Below are positions 1 to 8,135 of a stretch of 64,000 bases of DNA, piece after piece. The position numbers and the translations under genes are program-made. The notes under the pieces were generated by a model, which saw only the letters and a program-made list of their open reading frames with translations, did not search any database and was not told the DNA's origin. This DNA is from Variovorax paradoxus (lineage in GTDB: Bacteria > Pseudomonadota > Gammaproteobacteria > Burkholderiales > Burkholderiaceae_C): the NCBI RefSeq assembly GCF_024734665.1, contig NZ_CP102931.1, positions 2,044,001-2,108,000 of the forward strand, read 5' to 3'. The first letter of the stretch is position 1. The number at the start of each line of letters is the position of its first letter.

Positions 1-377
1 CCGATCAGGAAGGTGCTGCGCTCGATGCCCTTGACTTTCTTGCCGTACATGATCTTGTTCTTGACCACGCCGAACATGTGGCACATCTTTTCTTCCGTGT
101 CGGCGATGAGCTCGAAGGGCAGTTCGAGCTTGGCCTTGAATTCGTCGTGCGACTTCATGTTGTCGCGGGACACGCCGAACACCGTGGCGCCGGCCTTTTC
201 GAAGTCCTTGTAGCGGTCGCGAAACTGCATGGCTTCGGTGGTGCAACCCGGAGTGTTATCTTTCGGGTAAAAATACATGACCAGCACGTGGCCGAGATGC
301 GAGGTATTCGAGACCTTGAGGCCGCCCGTGGCGTTGGCGTCGAATTCAGGAATGGGTTTGTTGACAACGATCGCCAT
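1..377 (-). CDS. Peroxiredoxin, PrxQ/BCP type (3' end outside window)
   Basis: Thiol peroxidase that reduces hydroperoxides in the cytoplasm. The first about 125 residues are visible, starting MAIVVNKPIPEF. The active-site block PKDNTPGCTTEA places the peroxidatic Cys at about residue 45, typical of the PrxQ/BCP group. Position 50, where E. coli BCP carries its resolving Cys, is Met here; the only other visible Cys is near residue 99 (EEKMCHMFGV). It may therefore be a one-Cys or atypical enzyme. The gene runs off the left edge of the window, so its length and C terminus cannot be judged. No gene is visible in the 149 bases upstream. Confidence 0.9.
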   Translation of the reverse strand, partial: MAIVVNKPIPEFDANATGGLKVSNTSHLGHVLVMYFYPKDNTPGCTTEAMQFRDRYKDFEKAGATVFGVSRDNMKSHDEFKAKLELPFELIADTEEKMCHMFGVVKNKIMYGKKVKGIERSTFLI

Positions 378-500
378 GAAACTTGTTTTCTCCGTTAGAT
401 TCCGTTCCCGAGCCCTCTCGTCCCGTTTCGGACGGGACTTGCTCAAGGAATGGAGGATTGGTCGTTGCTAACTTTGGGGTAGCGGGCCTGTTCGCAACCC

Positions 501-522
501 GGTATTTTACCCCGAAAATACC
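501..522. repeat. 8-bp perfect inverted repeat after the Mth938-like gene
   Basis: GGTATTTT (501-508) and AAAATACC (515-522) form a perfect 8-bp stem with a 6-base loop. It starts 5 bases beyond the stop codon of the minus-strand Mth938-like gene and lies upstream of the peroxiredoxin gene. It could be a weak terminator, although no T-run follows, or an operator for the peroxiredoxin promoter. Confidence 0.45.
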
Positions 523-526
523 TCTC

Positions 527-910
527 TCAGCCACCCGCCGGGCTCTCGACCAGCAGGGCGGCAATCACGTGCCGGCCTTCTCCGGCCAGGATGTTGTAGG
601 TTCGGCAGGCTGCCGCGGTGTCCATGGTCTCGACGCCGGTGCGCTGCGCCATCAGGGGCTTCAGCCATGCGGGCTGGGGAAAGCGGATGCGGTTTCCGCT
701 GCCGAAAATGATCAATTCCGCACCCAGGGCCGCCAATTGCGCGAAATGTTCGGCGCCGAGCTGGTCGAAGCTCGAACAATTCCATTCGAAGCGCTCGCCG
801 CGCGAGCCAACCACTACGCTGCCTTCGACTTTTTCGTTGTTGATTGCCACCCAGCCGGGGCCGTGTGCGGTGAGGGACTGAGCGTCGGATTTGTCGGGCT
901 GGAGCTTCAT
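527..910 (-). CDS. Mth938-like domain protein (DUF498 family)
   Basis: A protein of about 127 residues starting MKLQPDKSDAQSL. It matches the small Mth938/DUF498 family, related to the mitochondrial complex I assembly factor NDUFAF3; the bacterial function is not established. Seen in it are the family-like stretches GPGWVAIN, GSVVV and ELIIFGSGNRIRFP. A longer reading starting 48 bases upstream is possible. I prefer the Met at 910 because a perfect TATAAT on the same strand (940-935) lies just upstream, so the longer start would overlie the promoter. Single gene, same strand as the peroxiredoxin. Confidence 0.8.
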   Translation of the reverse strand: MKLQPDKSDAQSLTAHGPGWVAINNEKVEGSVVVGSRGERFEWNCSSFDQLGAEHFAQLAALGAELIIFGSGNRIRFPQPAWLKPLMAQRTGVETMDTAAACRTYNILAGEGRHVIAALLVESPAGG

Positions 911-934
911 CTGGGCACTGGGAACTGTGGTCAA

Positions 935-940
935 ATTATA
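935..940 (-). promoter_or_regulatory. Sigma-70 -10 box of the Mth938-like gene
   Basis: TATAAT on the minus strand, 25 bases before the ATG at 910. No convincing -35 box is seen at normal spacing. Predicted transcription starts about 17 bases before the ATG, which supports the short start of this gene. Confidence 0.45.
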
Positions 941-1022
941 GGTTTTCCCTAGTGCCACGGGGCTCGCAAGGGCCTTTGACTACTCGTTAAGCAACTCCGC
1001 AACCCGCGCCCGGGAGGGCCTT

Positions 1023-2255
1023 TTGAAGCAGCTCAAGAAATCGGCCAAGCTGGCCAACGTTCTTTATGACATCCGCGGTCCCATCATGGACGCCGCCAAG
1101 CAGATGGAAGAAGACGGCCAGAAGATCATCAAGCTCAACATCGGCAATCTGGCCGTGTTCGGCTTCGATGCCCCCGAGGAAATCCAGCAGGACATGATCC
1201 GCAACCTGCCCACCTCGGCCGGTTACTCTGACAGCAAGGGCGTCTTCGCCGCGCGCAAGGCGGTGATGCACGAGACGCAGAAGCAGGGCATTGCGGGCGT
1301 CACCCTCGACGACATCTATCTCGGCAATGGCGCCAGCGAGCTGATTGCCATGTCCACGAACGCGCTGCTCAACGACGGCGACGAACTGCTGCTGCCGGCC
1401 CCTGATTACCCGCTGTGGACTGCTTCCACGAGCCTGTCGGGCGGCACGCCGGTGCACTACCTGTGCGACGAGGCCAACGGCTGGATGCCCAACCTCGACG
1501 ACATCCGCGCCAAGATCACGCCCCGCACCAAGGGCATCGTGGTCATCAACCCGAACAACCCGACCGGCGCGCTGTACTCGAACGACCTGCTCAAGAGCAT
1601 CGTGGCCATCGCGCGCGAGCATGGTCTCGTGATCTTCGCCGACGAGGTCTACGACAAGGTGCTGTACGACGGCGTCAAGCACACCGCCATTGCCAGCCTG
1701 TCGACCGACGTGCTCACGCTCACCTTCAATTCGCTGTCCAAGAGCTACCGTTCGTGCGGCTATCGCGCCGGCTGGCTCGTGGTGTCGGGCGACAAGCGCA
1801 GCGCACAGGACTACATCGAGGGCCTGAACATGCTCTCGAACATGCGTTTGTGCGCCAACGTGCCGGGCCAGTGGGCGATCCAGACGGCGCTCGGCGGCTA
1901 CCAGAGCATCAACGACCTCGTGTGCGAGGGCGGCCGCCTGCGCCGCCAGCGCGACCTGGCCTACGAGCTCATCACCGCCATTCCGGGCGTGAGCTGCGTC
2001 AAGCCGAGCGCCGCGCTCTACATGTTCCCCAAGCTCGACCCGGAGGTCTATCCGATCGAGGACGACCGCCAGTTCTTCCTCGAGCTGCTGAAGGAAACCC
2101 GCGTGATGCTGGTGCAGGGTACCGGCTTCAACTGGGCCACGCCGGACCACTTTCGCATCGTGTTCCTGCCCCACGAAGACGACCTGCGCGAGGCCATCAA
2201 CCGCATCGCGAAGTTCCTGGAGCAGTACCGTTTGCGCCGCAAGTCGCGCTCATGA
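1023..2255 (+). CDS. Pyridoxal-phosphate aminotransferase, AlaA/AlaT type
   Basis: Class I/II aminotransferase of 410 residues, closest by sequence pattern to glutamate-pyruvate aminotransferase (AlaA/YfbQ), which makes alanine from pyruvate and glutamate in the cytoplasm. The N terminus KQLKKSAKLANVLYDIRGPI is characteristic. The PLP lysine is in SLSKSYRSCGYRAGW at about residue 240, and NPNNPTGA is present. The start is TTG at 1023 with GGAGG 6 bases upstream; an internal Met would remove conserved sequence. The stop overlaps the next gene by 4 bases (ATGA). First gene of a threonine/molybdopterin operon. Exact substrate preference is inferred. Confidence 0.9.
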   Translation: MKQLKKSAKLANVLYDIRGPIMDAAKQMEEDGQKIIKLNIGNLAVFGFDAPEEIQQDMIRNLPTSAGYSDSKGVFAARKAVMHETQKQGIAGVTLDDIYLGNGASELIAMSTNALLNDGDELLLPAPDYPLWTASTSLSGGTPVHYLCDEANGWMPNLDDIRAKITPRTKGIVVINPNNPTGALYSNDLLKSIVAIAREHGLVIFADEVYDKVLYDGVKHTAIASLSTDVLTLTFNSLSKSYRSCGYRAGWLVVSGDKRSAQDYIEGLNMLSNMRLCANVPGQWAIQTALGGYQSINDLVCEGGRLRRQRDLAYELITAIPGVSCVKPSAALYMFPKLDPEVYPIEDDRQFFLELLKETRVMLVQGTGFNWATPDHFRIVFLPHEDDLREAINRIAKFLEQYRLRRKSRS

Positions 2256-3286
2256 AATCTGCCTGCATCGCTGCTGTGGCGTTGTCGCTCGCCGCGTTGT
2301 CCGCCGGAGCTGCCGACAAGGAGTCCGTCTCGTTCTCGCACAACGACTGGGAGCTGGCCTGCGACAACACGCGCACCTGCCGCGCCGCCGGTTACCAGCC
2401 GGAAAGCGGGGCGAGCGAGCCGGTGTCGATGCTCATCACCCGCAAGGCCGGGCCCGGCACGGCAATAGACATCCAGCTGCAGATCGGCGATGACGACGGC
2501 GTCAAGGGCCCGCTGCGCTTCAAGGTCGGCAAGGCCACCGTCTCGGGCCTGGCTGCGGGCACCGCCAGCTTCGACGACAGCCAGGTCCGCACCGTCCTGC
2601 CCGAACTGCTCAAGGGCGACGACGCCACGGTGACCGCCAACGGCGGCAAGAAGTGGACCCTTTCGCTCGCCGGCCTCAACGCCGTGCTGCTGAAGATGGA
2701 CGAGGCCCAGGGCCGCGTCGGCACGCCGGGCGCGCTGGTGCGCCGCGGCAACAAGCCCGAGTCTTCGGTGCTGCCGCCGGTGCCGGCCCCTGTCGTGAAC
2801 GTGGTCGTGCCGCCGAAGGCGCACCCCGGCGACGACGCGCTGGCCGCGCGCATCTTCCCGTCCCTGAAACTGGACAGCGCCAAGGAAGACTGCAACAACC
2901 GAGACGACATCAACGCCAAGTCGCTGACCGTCTCGCGCCTGACCGACCGGAAGGTGCTGCTGTCGCTGGGCTGTGGCATGGGCGCCTACAACTATTCCAG
3001 CCTGCTCTGGATCGCCAACGACAAGCCGCCCTTCGCGCCGGTGTCCATCGAGGCGAATGGCGACTTCGACGAGAAGGAAGGCAGCGTCACCTCTGCCATG
3101 AAAGGCCGAGGCATCGGCGACTGCTGGTCGAGCGAGACCTGGCATTTCAACGGCAAGGACTTCGTGCGCACCGGCTCCACAGGCGACGGCATGTGCCGCG
3201 GCTTTGCCGGCGGCGCCTGGACCTTGCCCCGCTACGTCAGCCGCGTCGTGACTTCCACGCCGTCAGCCACCCCATCCAAACCATGA
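2252..3286 (+). CDS. DUF1176 family exported protein
   Basis: A 344-residue protein of unknown function. Residues 1-21 (MKSACIAAVALSLAALSAGA) are a signal peptide, so it is probably periplasmic. The N-terminal block HNDWELACDNTRTCRAAGY and the C-terminal block GDCWSSETWHFNGKDFV match the DUF1176 family, as does the length. The start ATG overlaps the aminotransferase stop, and its own stop overlaps a possible hom start, so it is translationally embedded in the operon. No role in alanine or threonine metabolism is known. Confidence 0.85.
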   Translation: MKSACIAAVALSLAALSAGAADKESVSFSHNDWELACDNTRTCRAAGYQPESGASEPVSMLITRKAGPGTAIDIQLQIGDDDGVKGPLRFKVGKATVSGLAAGTASFDDSQVRTVLPELLKGDDATVTANGGKKWTLSLAGLNAVLLKMDEAQGRVGTPGALVRRGNKPESSVLPPVPAPVVNVVVPPKAHPGDDALAARIFPSLKLDSAKEDCNNRDDINAKSLTVSRLTDRKVLLSLGCGMGAYNYSSLLWIANDKPPFAPVSIEANGDFDEKEGSVTSAMKGRGIGDCWSSETWHFNGKDFVRTGSTGDGMCRGFAGGAWTLPRYVSRVVTSTPSATPSKP

Positions 3287-3300
3287 ACGCGACTCTCCCA

Positions 3301-4623
3301 ATGAAACCCATCCAAGTAGGCCTGCTCGGCGCAGGCACGGTCGGCAGCGGCACCTTCAAGGTGCTCCAGCGCAACCAGGAAGAAATCAAGCGCCGCGCCG
3401 GCCGCGGCATCGAGATCACCATGGTGGCCGACCTCGACACCGCCCGCGCCCGCGAAGTGGTCGGCGAAGGCGTCAAGGTGGTCAGCGACGCGCGCGAAGT
3501 CATCGCCAACCCCGACATCGACATCGTCATCGAGCTCATCGGTGGCTATGGCATTGCCAAGCAACTGGTGCTCGAGGCCATCGCGGCCGGCAAGCACGTG
3601 GTCACGGCCAACAAGGCGTTGCTTGCGGTGCACGGCACCGAGATCTTCGCGGCCGCGCACGCCAAGGGCGTGATGGTGGCTTTCGAGGCCGCGGTGGCCG
3701 GTGGCATCCCGATCATCAAGGCGCTGCGCGAAGGCCTCACGGCCAACAGCATCCAGTGGCTGGCCGGCATCATCAACGGCACCACCAACTTCATCCTGTC
3801 CGAGATGCGCGACAAGGGCCTGGACTTCGCGACCGTGCTCAAGGAAGCGCAACGCCTGGGCTATGCCGAAGCCGACCCGACCTTCGACATCGAAGGCGTC
3901 GACGCCGGTCACAAGGTCACGCTGATGAGCGCCATTGCTTTCGGCATTCCGGTGCAGTTCGACAAGGCCCACATCGAGGGCATCACCAAGCTCGCCGCGC
4001 AGGACATCAAGTACGCCGAACAGCTGGGCTACCGCATCAAGCTGCTGGGCGTCACCAAGCGCACCGCCAAGGGCATCGAGCTGCGCGTGCACCCGTCGCT
4101 GGTGCCGTCGAAGCGCCTGCTGGCCAACGTCGAAGGCGCGATGAACGCGGTGGTGGTGCACGGCGACGCCGTCGGCACCACGCTCTACTACGGCAAGGGC
4201 GCCGGCAGCGAGCCCACGGCCAGCGCCGTGATCGCCGACCTGGTCGACATCACCCGCCTGCACACGGCCGACGCAGCGCACCGCGTGCCGCACCTGGCCT
4301 TCCACCCCGACGCGATGAGCGACCTGAAGGTGCTGCCGATGTCGGAAGTCGTCACCAGCTACTACCTGCGCCTGCGCGTGGCCGACCAGGCCGGCGTGCT
4401 CGCCAAGGTGACGGGTCTGCTGGCCACCGCCGGCATCAGCATCGACGCCGTGTTGCAGCGCGAAGCCGACGAAGTAGGCGGCGAGGGCTCCACGCAGACC
4501 GACCTCATCATCCTCACGCACGATGCGCGCGAAGGTACCGTCAACGACGTCATTGCCGAGCTGCAGGCGCTGCCGACCGTGCTCGAGCCCATCGTGCGCA
4601 TCCGCAAGGAAGAGTTGAAGTGA
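3301..4623 (+). CDS. hom: Homoserine dehydrogenase
   Basis: NAD(P)-dependent reduction of aspartate semialdehyde to homoserine, the branch point to threonine and methionine. 440 residues. The Rossmann motif GLLGAGTVGSGT begins at residue 7; GVMVAFEAAVAGGIPIIKAL and NGTTNFIL are the catalytic/substrate blocks; an ACT regulatory domain fills the C terminus (LRLRVADQAGVLAKVTGLL), indicating feedback control by threonine. An alternative ATG at 3283 would add 6 residues and overlap the upstream stop (ATGA); neither start has a strong ribosome-binding site. The stop overlaps the GTG of thrC, indicating coupling. Confidence 0.96.
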   Translation: MKPIQVGLLGAGTVGSGTFKVLQRNQEEIKRRAGRGIEITMVADLDTARAREVVGEGVKVVSDAREVIANPDIDIVIELIGGYGIAKQLVLEAIAAGKHVVTANKALLAVHGTEIFAAAHAKGVMVAFEAAVAGGIPIIKALREGLTANSIQWLAGIINGTTNFILSEMRDKGLDFATVLKEAQRLGYAEADPTFDIEGVDAGHKVTLMSAIAFGIPVQFDKAHIEGITKLAAQDIKYAEQLGYRIKLLGVTKRTAKGIELRVHPSLVPSKRLLANVEGAMNAVVVHGDAVGTTLYYGKGAGSEPTASAVIADLVDITRLHTADAAHRVPHLAFHPDAMSDLKVLPMSEVVTSYYLRLRVADQAGVLAKVTGLLATAGISIDAVLQREADEVGGEGSTQTDLIILTHDAREGTVNDVIAELQALPTVLEPIVRIRKEELK

Positions 4624-6035
4624 ACTACCTGAGCACCCGCGGCCACCCTGACCGCAAGCGCTTCTGCGAAATCCTCCTCGAAGGCCTCGCGCCCGACGGC
4701 GGCCTCTACCTGCCCGAAACGTACCCGCAGGTCGACACCGCCACGCTCGCCAAATGGCGCGCGCTGCCGTATGCCGAGCTGGCCTTCGAGATCCTCTCGC
4801 TCTACATCGACGACATTCTGCCGGCCGACCTGAAGGCGATCTGCGCGAAGACCTACACGGCCGAAGTTTTCGGCACCGACGAAATCGTGCCGCTGCGCGA
4901 GCTCGAAGACGGCGTGTACCTCGAAGCCCTGTCCAACGGCCCCACGCTGGCCTTCAAGGACATGGCGATGCAGCTGCTGGGTAACCTGTTCGAGTACGAA
5001 CTGGCCCGTCGCGGCTCCGAGCTCAACATCCTCGGCGCCACCAGCGGCGACACGGGCAGCGCGGCCGAATACGCCATGCGCGGCAAGAAGGGCGTGCGCG
5101 TCTTCATGACCTCGCCCGACGGCCGCATGAGCCCGTTCCAGCAGGCGCAGATGTTCAGCCTGCAGGACGCCAACATCCACAACATTGCCATCACCGGTGT
5201 GTTCGACGACTGCCAGGACATCGTCAAGGCCGTGTCGAACGATCTGGGTTTCAAGCGCAAGTACCGCATCGGCACGGTCAATTCGATCAACTGGGCGCGC
5301 CTGCTGGCGCAGGTCGTCTACTACTTCGCCGGCTACTTCCAGGCCACGGCGAGCAACGACAAGCCCGTGAGCTTCACCGTGCCCTCGGGCAACTTCGGCA
5401 ACGTCTGCGCGGGCCACGTGGCGCGCATGATGGGCCTGCCGATCCAGACGCTGGTGGTCGCCACCAACGAGAACGACGTGCTCGACGAGTTCTTCCGCAC
5501 CGGCGTGTACCGCGTGCGCGCGGCCGTCGACACGCACGAGACCTCCAGCCCGTCGATGGACATCAGCAAGGCCAGCAACTTCGAGCGCTTCGTGTTCGAC
5601 CTGGTCGGACGCGACTCCGCCAGGCTGCGCCAGCTGTTCGTGGACGACCTGGGCCTGCAGGGCAGCTTCGACCTGAGCGCCGACCCGGCGTTCAAGCAGG
5701 CTGCCGGGCGCTTCGGCTTTCGCAGTGGCCGCAGCACGCACGCCGACCGCCTGGCCACCATCCGCGACACCGAGAAGCGCTTTGCCACGCTGATCGATCC
5801 GCATACGGCCGACGGCCTCAAGGCCGCGCGCGAGCAGATCACGCCCGGCGTGCCGATGGTGGTGCTCGAAACCGCGCTGCCGATCAAGTTCGCCGCCACG
5901 CTGGTCGAGGCACTGGGCGAAGAGCCTGCGCGGCCGAAGAAGTTCGAAGGCATCGAGGCGCTGCCCAAGCGCGTCGTCAAGCTGCCGGCCGACGCGGAAG
6001 CCGTCAAGGCCTACATCGCCGAGAACTGTGACTGA
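4620..6035 (+). CDS. thrC: Threonine synthase
   Basis: PLP enzyme converting O-phosphohomoserine to threonine. 471 residues, the long (E. coli-like) class. The N terminus YLSTRGHPDRKRFCEILLEGL and the PLP lysine in TLAFKDMAMQ (about residue 110) are diagnostic; SGDTGSAAEYA and VPSGNFGNVCAGH bind the cofactor phosphate. The start is GTG at 4620, overlapping the hom stop by 4 bases. hom and thrC thus form the threonine branch. An 18-base gap follows before mobB. Confidence 0.96.
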   Translation: MNYLSTRGHPDRKRFCEILLEGLAPDGGLYLPETYPQVDTATLAKWRALPYAELAFEILSLYIDDILPADLKAICAKTYTAEVFGTDEIVPLRELEDGVYLEALSNGPTLAFKDMAMQLLGNLFEYELARRGSELNILGATSGDTGSAAEYAMRGKKGVRVFMTSPDGRMSPFQQAQMFSLQDANIHNIAITGVFDDCQDIVKAVSNDLGFKRKYRIGTVNSINWARLLAQVVYYFAGYFQATASNDKPVSFTVPSGNFGNVCAGHVARMMGLPIQTLVVATNENDVLDEFFRTGVYRVRAAVDTHETSSPSMDISKASNFERFVFDLVGRDSARLRQLFVDDLGLQGSFDLSADPAFKQAAGRFGFRSGRSTHADRLATIRDTEKRFATLIDPHTADGLKAAREQITPGVPMVVLETALPIKFAATLVEALGEEPARPKKFEGIEALPKRVVKLPADAEAVKAYIAENCD

Positions 6036-6053
6036 TCGCGCCCGGGCTCCCGC

Positions 6054-6599
6054 ATGAAGGTCGTCGGTTTCGCCGGCTATTCGGGCGCGGGCAAGACCAC
6101 GCTGCTCGAGCGCCTGATTCCGGCGCTCAAGCGGCTTGGCCAGCGCGTGTCGGTGGTCAAGCATGCGCATCACAAGTTCGACATCGACCATCCGGGCAAG
6201 GACACCTACCGCCATCGCGAGGCCGGCGCCTTCGAGGTGGTCGTGGCATCCGACAAGCGGCTCGCCGTGATGCGCGAGTTCGAAGTTCCCGTCGAGCTCA
6301 GCGTGCACCAGTTGCTGGTGGAGGTGCACCCGGCCGCCGACTGGGTGCTGGTCGAGGGCTTCCGGCACAGCGACGTGCTCAAGATCGAGGTCTGGCGCGA
6401 GCCGGAAGCGGGCGAGCCTTCGCGGCCCGTGCTGTACACCAACGATCCTTTCGTCACCGCCGTGGCCACCGACGCACCGGCCAGCCTGCCGTCGCCCACC
6501 GAACGGCCACTGTTCGACCTCAACGACGCCGAGGCCATTGCGAAGTGGTTGATCGACAGCGGCGACCGCTTCGAATACAACCCCGAGCACCATGGCTGA
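6054..6599 (+). CDS. mobB: Molybdopterin-guanine dinucleotide biosynthesis protein B
   Basis: GTP-binding adaptor that assists MobA in attaching GMP to molybdopterin. 181 residues with a Walker A motif GYSGAGKTTLLERL at residues 7-20 and the family block VVKHAHHKFDIDHPGKDTYR. The downstream VLVEGFRH is also conserved. Its end overlaps the moeA start by 8 bases. It sits with moeA and moaD in a cofactor module behind thrC. mobA itself is not in the window. Confidence 0.93.
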   Translation: MKVVGFAGYSGAGKTTLLERLIPALKRLGQRVSVVKHAHHKFDIDHPGKDTYRHREAGAFEVVVASDKRLAVMREFEVPVELSVHQLLVEVHPAADWVLVEGFRHSDVLKIEVWREPEAGEPSRPVLYTNDPFVTAVATDAPASLPSPTERPLFDLNDAEAIAKWLIDSGDRFEYNPEHHG

Positions 6600-7878
6600 T
6601 TCACCCGTTCCTTTTTTCGCTTCTTCGTCGCGTCCGCCACTGATGCCGTTGGACGAGGCCATTGCGGTCCTGCTCGCGAAGGCAACGCCGAAGCTGCCCA
6701 CCGAAAGCGTCGGCACCTTCGACGCCGACGGCCGCGTGCTGGCGCAAGACCTCGTCTCCGGTCTCACGGTGCCACCGCGCGACAACAGTGCGATGGACGG
6801 CTATGCCGTGCGCGTGGCCGACTGCGCCGCACCTGGCGCCGAGCTGACAGTGGCGCAGCGCATTCCCGCAGGCACCGTCGGCACGGCGCTCGCGGCCGGC
6901 ACCGCGGCGCGCATCTTCACGGGCGCGCAGATTCCGGAAGGAGCCGATGCGGTCGTGATGCAGGAAGACACCACGGCCACGCCACAGGAAGGCAGCCTGG
7001 GCTCGGTGCGTATCGCCATCGTTCCGGCGGCCGGGCAGTGGATTCGGCGCGCGGGCGAAGACGTGGCTGCAGGCGACGTCGTGCTGAAGCAGGGCGAGCG
7101 CCTCACGCCCGCCGCGCTCGGCCTCGCGGCCAGCATCGGCTTTCACAAGCTGCAGGTGGCCCGCAAGCCGCGCGTGGCCATGCTCTCCACCGGCGACGAG
7201 CTGGTGATGCCCGGCGAGGTTGCGCCCGACGCGATGAAGCCCGGCGCCATCTACAACTCGAACCGCTTCTTCATGCGGGCCTTGCTGCATCGCCTGGGCT
7301 GCGAGGTGGACGACCTGGGCATCGTGCCCGACGACCGCGAAGCCACCATCGCCGCGTTGCGCAACGCGGCCGAGGCCAGCGACCTGATCATCACGACCGG
7401 CGGTGTTTCCGTCGGCGAGGAAGACCACATCCGCGCGGCGCTGCAATCGCTTGGCGAGCTGCAGCTCTGGTCGCTGTCGATGAAGCCCGGCAAGCCTTTT
7501 GCCTACGGCTCCATTGCGCGCAGCAACGGGCAGGGTGCATGCCATGTGACGGGGCTGCCCGGCAATCCGGTGTCGAGCTTCCTCACCTTCCTGATGCTGG
7601 TGCGGCCCTTCCTGCTGACGCTGCAGGGCGGCACGCGCGTCGCGCCGGAAGCGGTGAAGATGCGCGCCGATTTCGACTGGCTGCGTGCCGACAAGCGCCG
7701 CGAGTTCCTGCGCGCGCGGCGCAATGCGGCCGGCGGCCTCGACCTGTTCGGCAACCAGAGTTCGGGCGTGCTCACGTCGATGGTCTGGGGCGACGGCTTG
7801 GTCGACAACCCGTCGGGCCAGACGATCAAGTCGGGCGACACCGTCAACTTCATTCCGTTCGCATCGCTGCTGGGCTGA
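6592..7878 (+). CDS. moeA: Molybdopterin molybdotransferase MoeA
   Basis: Inserts molybdate into adenylylated molybdopterin. 428 residues, normal for the family. Seen: RDNSAMDGYAVR near residue 63, GEDVAAGDVVLKQG, KPRVAMLSTGDELVMPGE, TTGGVSVGEEDHI, KPGKPFAYG and GLPGNPVSSFLTF, i.e. the whole MoeA/MogA-like core plus a C-terminal beta domain. The ATG lies within the mobB coding end; moaD starts 5 bases after its stop. Cytoplasmic. Confidence 0.96.
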   Translation: MADSPVPFFASSSRPPLMPLDEAIAVLLAKATPKLPTESVGTFDADGRVLAQDLVSGLTVPPRDNSAMDGYAVRVADCAAPGAELTVAQRIPAGTVGTALAAGTAARIFTGAQIPEGADAVVMQEDTTATPQEGSLGSVRIAIVPAAGQWIRRAGEDVAAGDVVLKQGERLTPAALGLAASIGFHKLQVARKPRVAMLSTGDELVMPGEVAPDAMKPGAIYNSNRFFMRALLHRLGCEVDDLGIVPDDREATIAALRNAAEASDLIITTGGVSVGEEDHIRAALQSLGELQLWSLSMKPGKPFAYGSIARSNGQGACHVTGLPGNPVSSFLTFLMLVRPFLLTLQGGTRVAPEAVKMRADFDWLRADKRREFLRARRNAAGGLDLFGNQSSGVLTSMVWGDGLVDNPSGQTIKSGDTVNFIPFASLLG

Positions 7879-7883
7879 ATCGC

Positions 7884-8135
7884 ATGAAGGTCCAGGTCCG
7901 TTATTTCGCCTCGGTGCGCGAGGCACTTTCCAGCAGCGGCGAAACCGTCGACACGCGAGCCGAAACGCTGTCGGCCCTGCGCGACGAACTCATCGCCCGG
8001 GGCGGCGCCTACGCCACCGCGCTTGCGCGCGGCAAGGCGGTGCGCATGGCGCTCGATCAGGCCATGAGCGACGAGGCCGCCACCTTGAGCGAAGGCTGCG
8101 AAGTCGCTTTCTTTCCTCCCGTCACGGGCGGTTGA
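7884..8135 (+). CDS. moaD: Molybdopterin synthase sulfur carrier subunit
   Basis: Small subunit of molybdopterin synthase, 83 residues with a ubiquitin-like fold and the obligatory C-terminal Gly-Gly (FFPPVTGG), which carries the thiocarboxylate. Starts MKVQVRYFASVREAL. Last gene of the operon. Its partner moaE lies 1.1 kb away, separated by an opposed gene. Its 3' end overlaps that opposed lyase gene tail-to-tail by 14 bases. No terminator is visible directly after it. Confidence 0.95.
   Translation: MKVQVRYFASVREALSSSGETVDTRAETLSALRDELIARGGAYATALARGKAVRMALDQAMSDEAATLSEGCEVAFFPPVTGG

Noticed and set aside
987..2174. Long minus-strand open frame opposite the aminotransferase gene
   Set aside because: It mirrors the GC-rich third positions of the real gene; its translation is His/Arg/Val/Ala-rich with no family motifs. 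The same applies to the long antisense frames at 2048-3145, 3232-4521, 4362-6785, 10866-12686, 40033-41967, 41772-43745 and 54166-56145.
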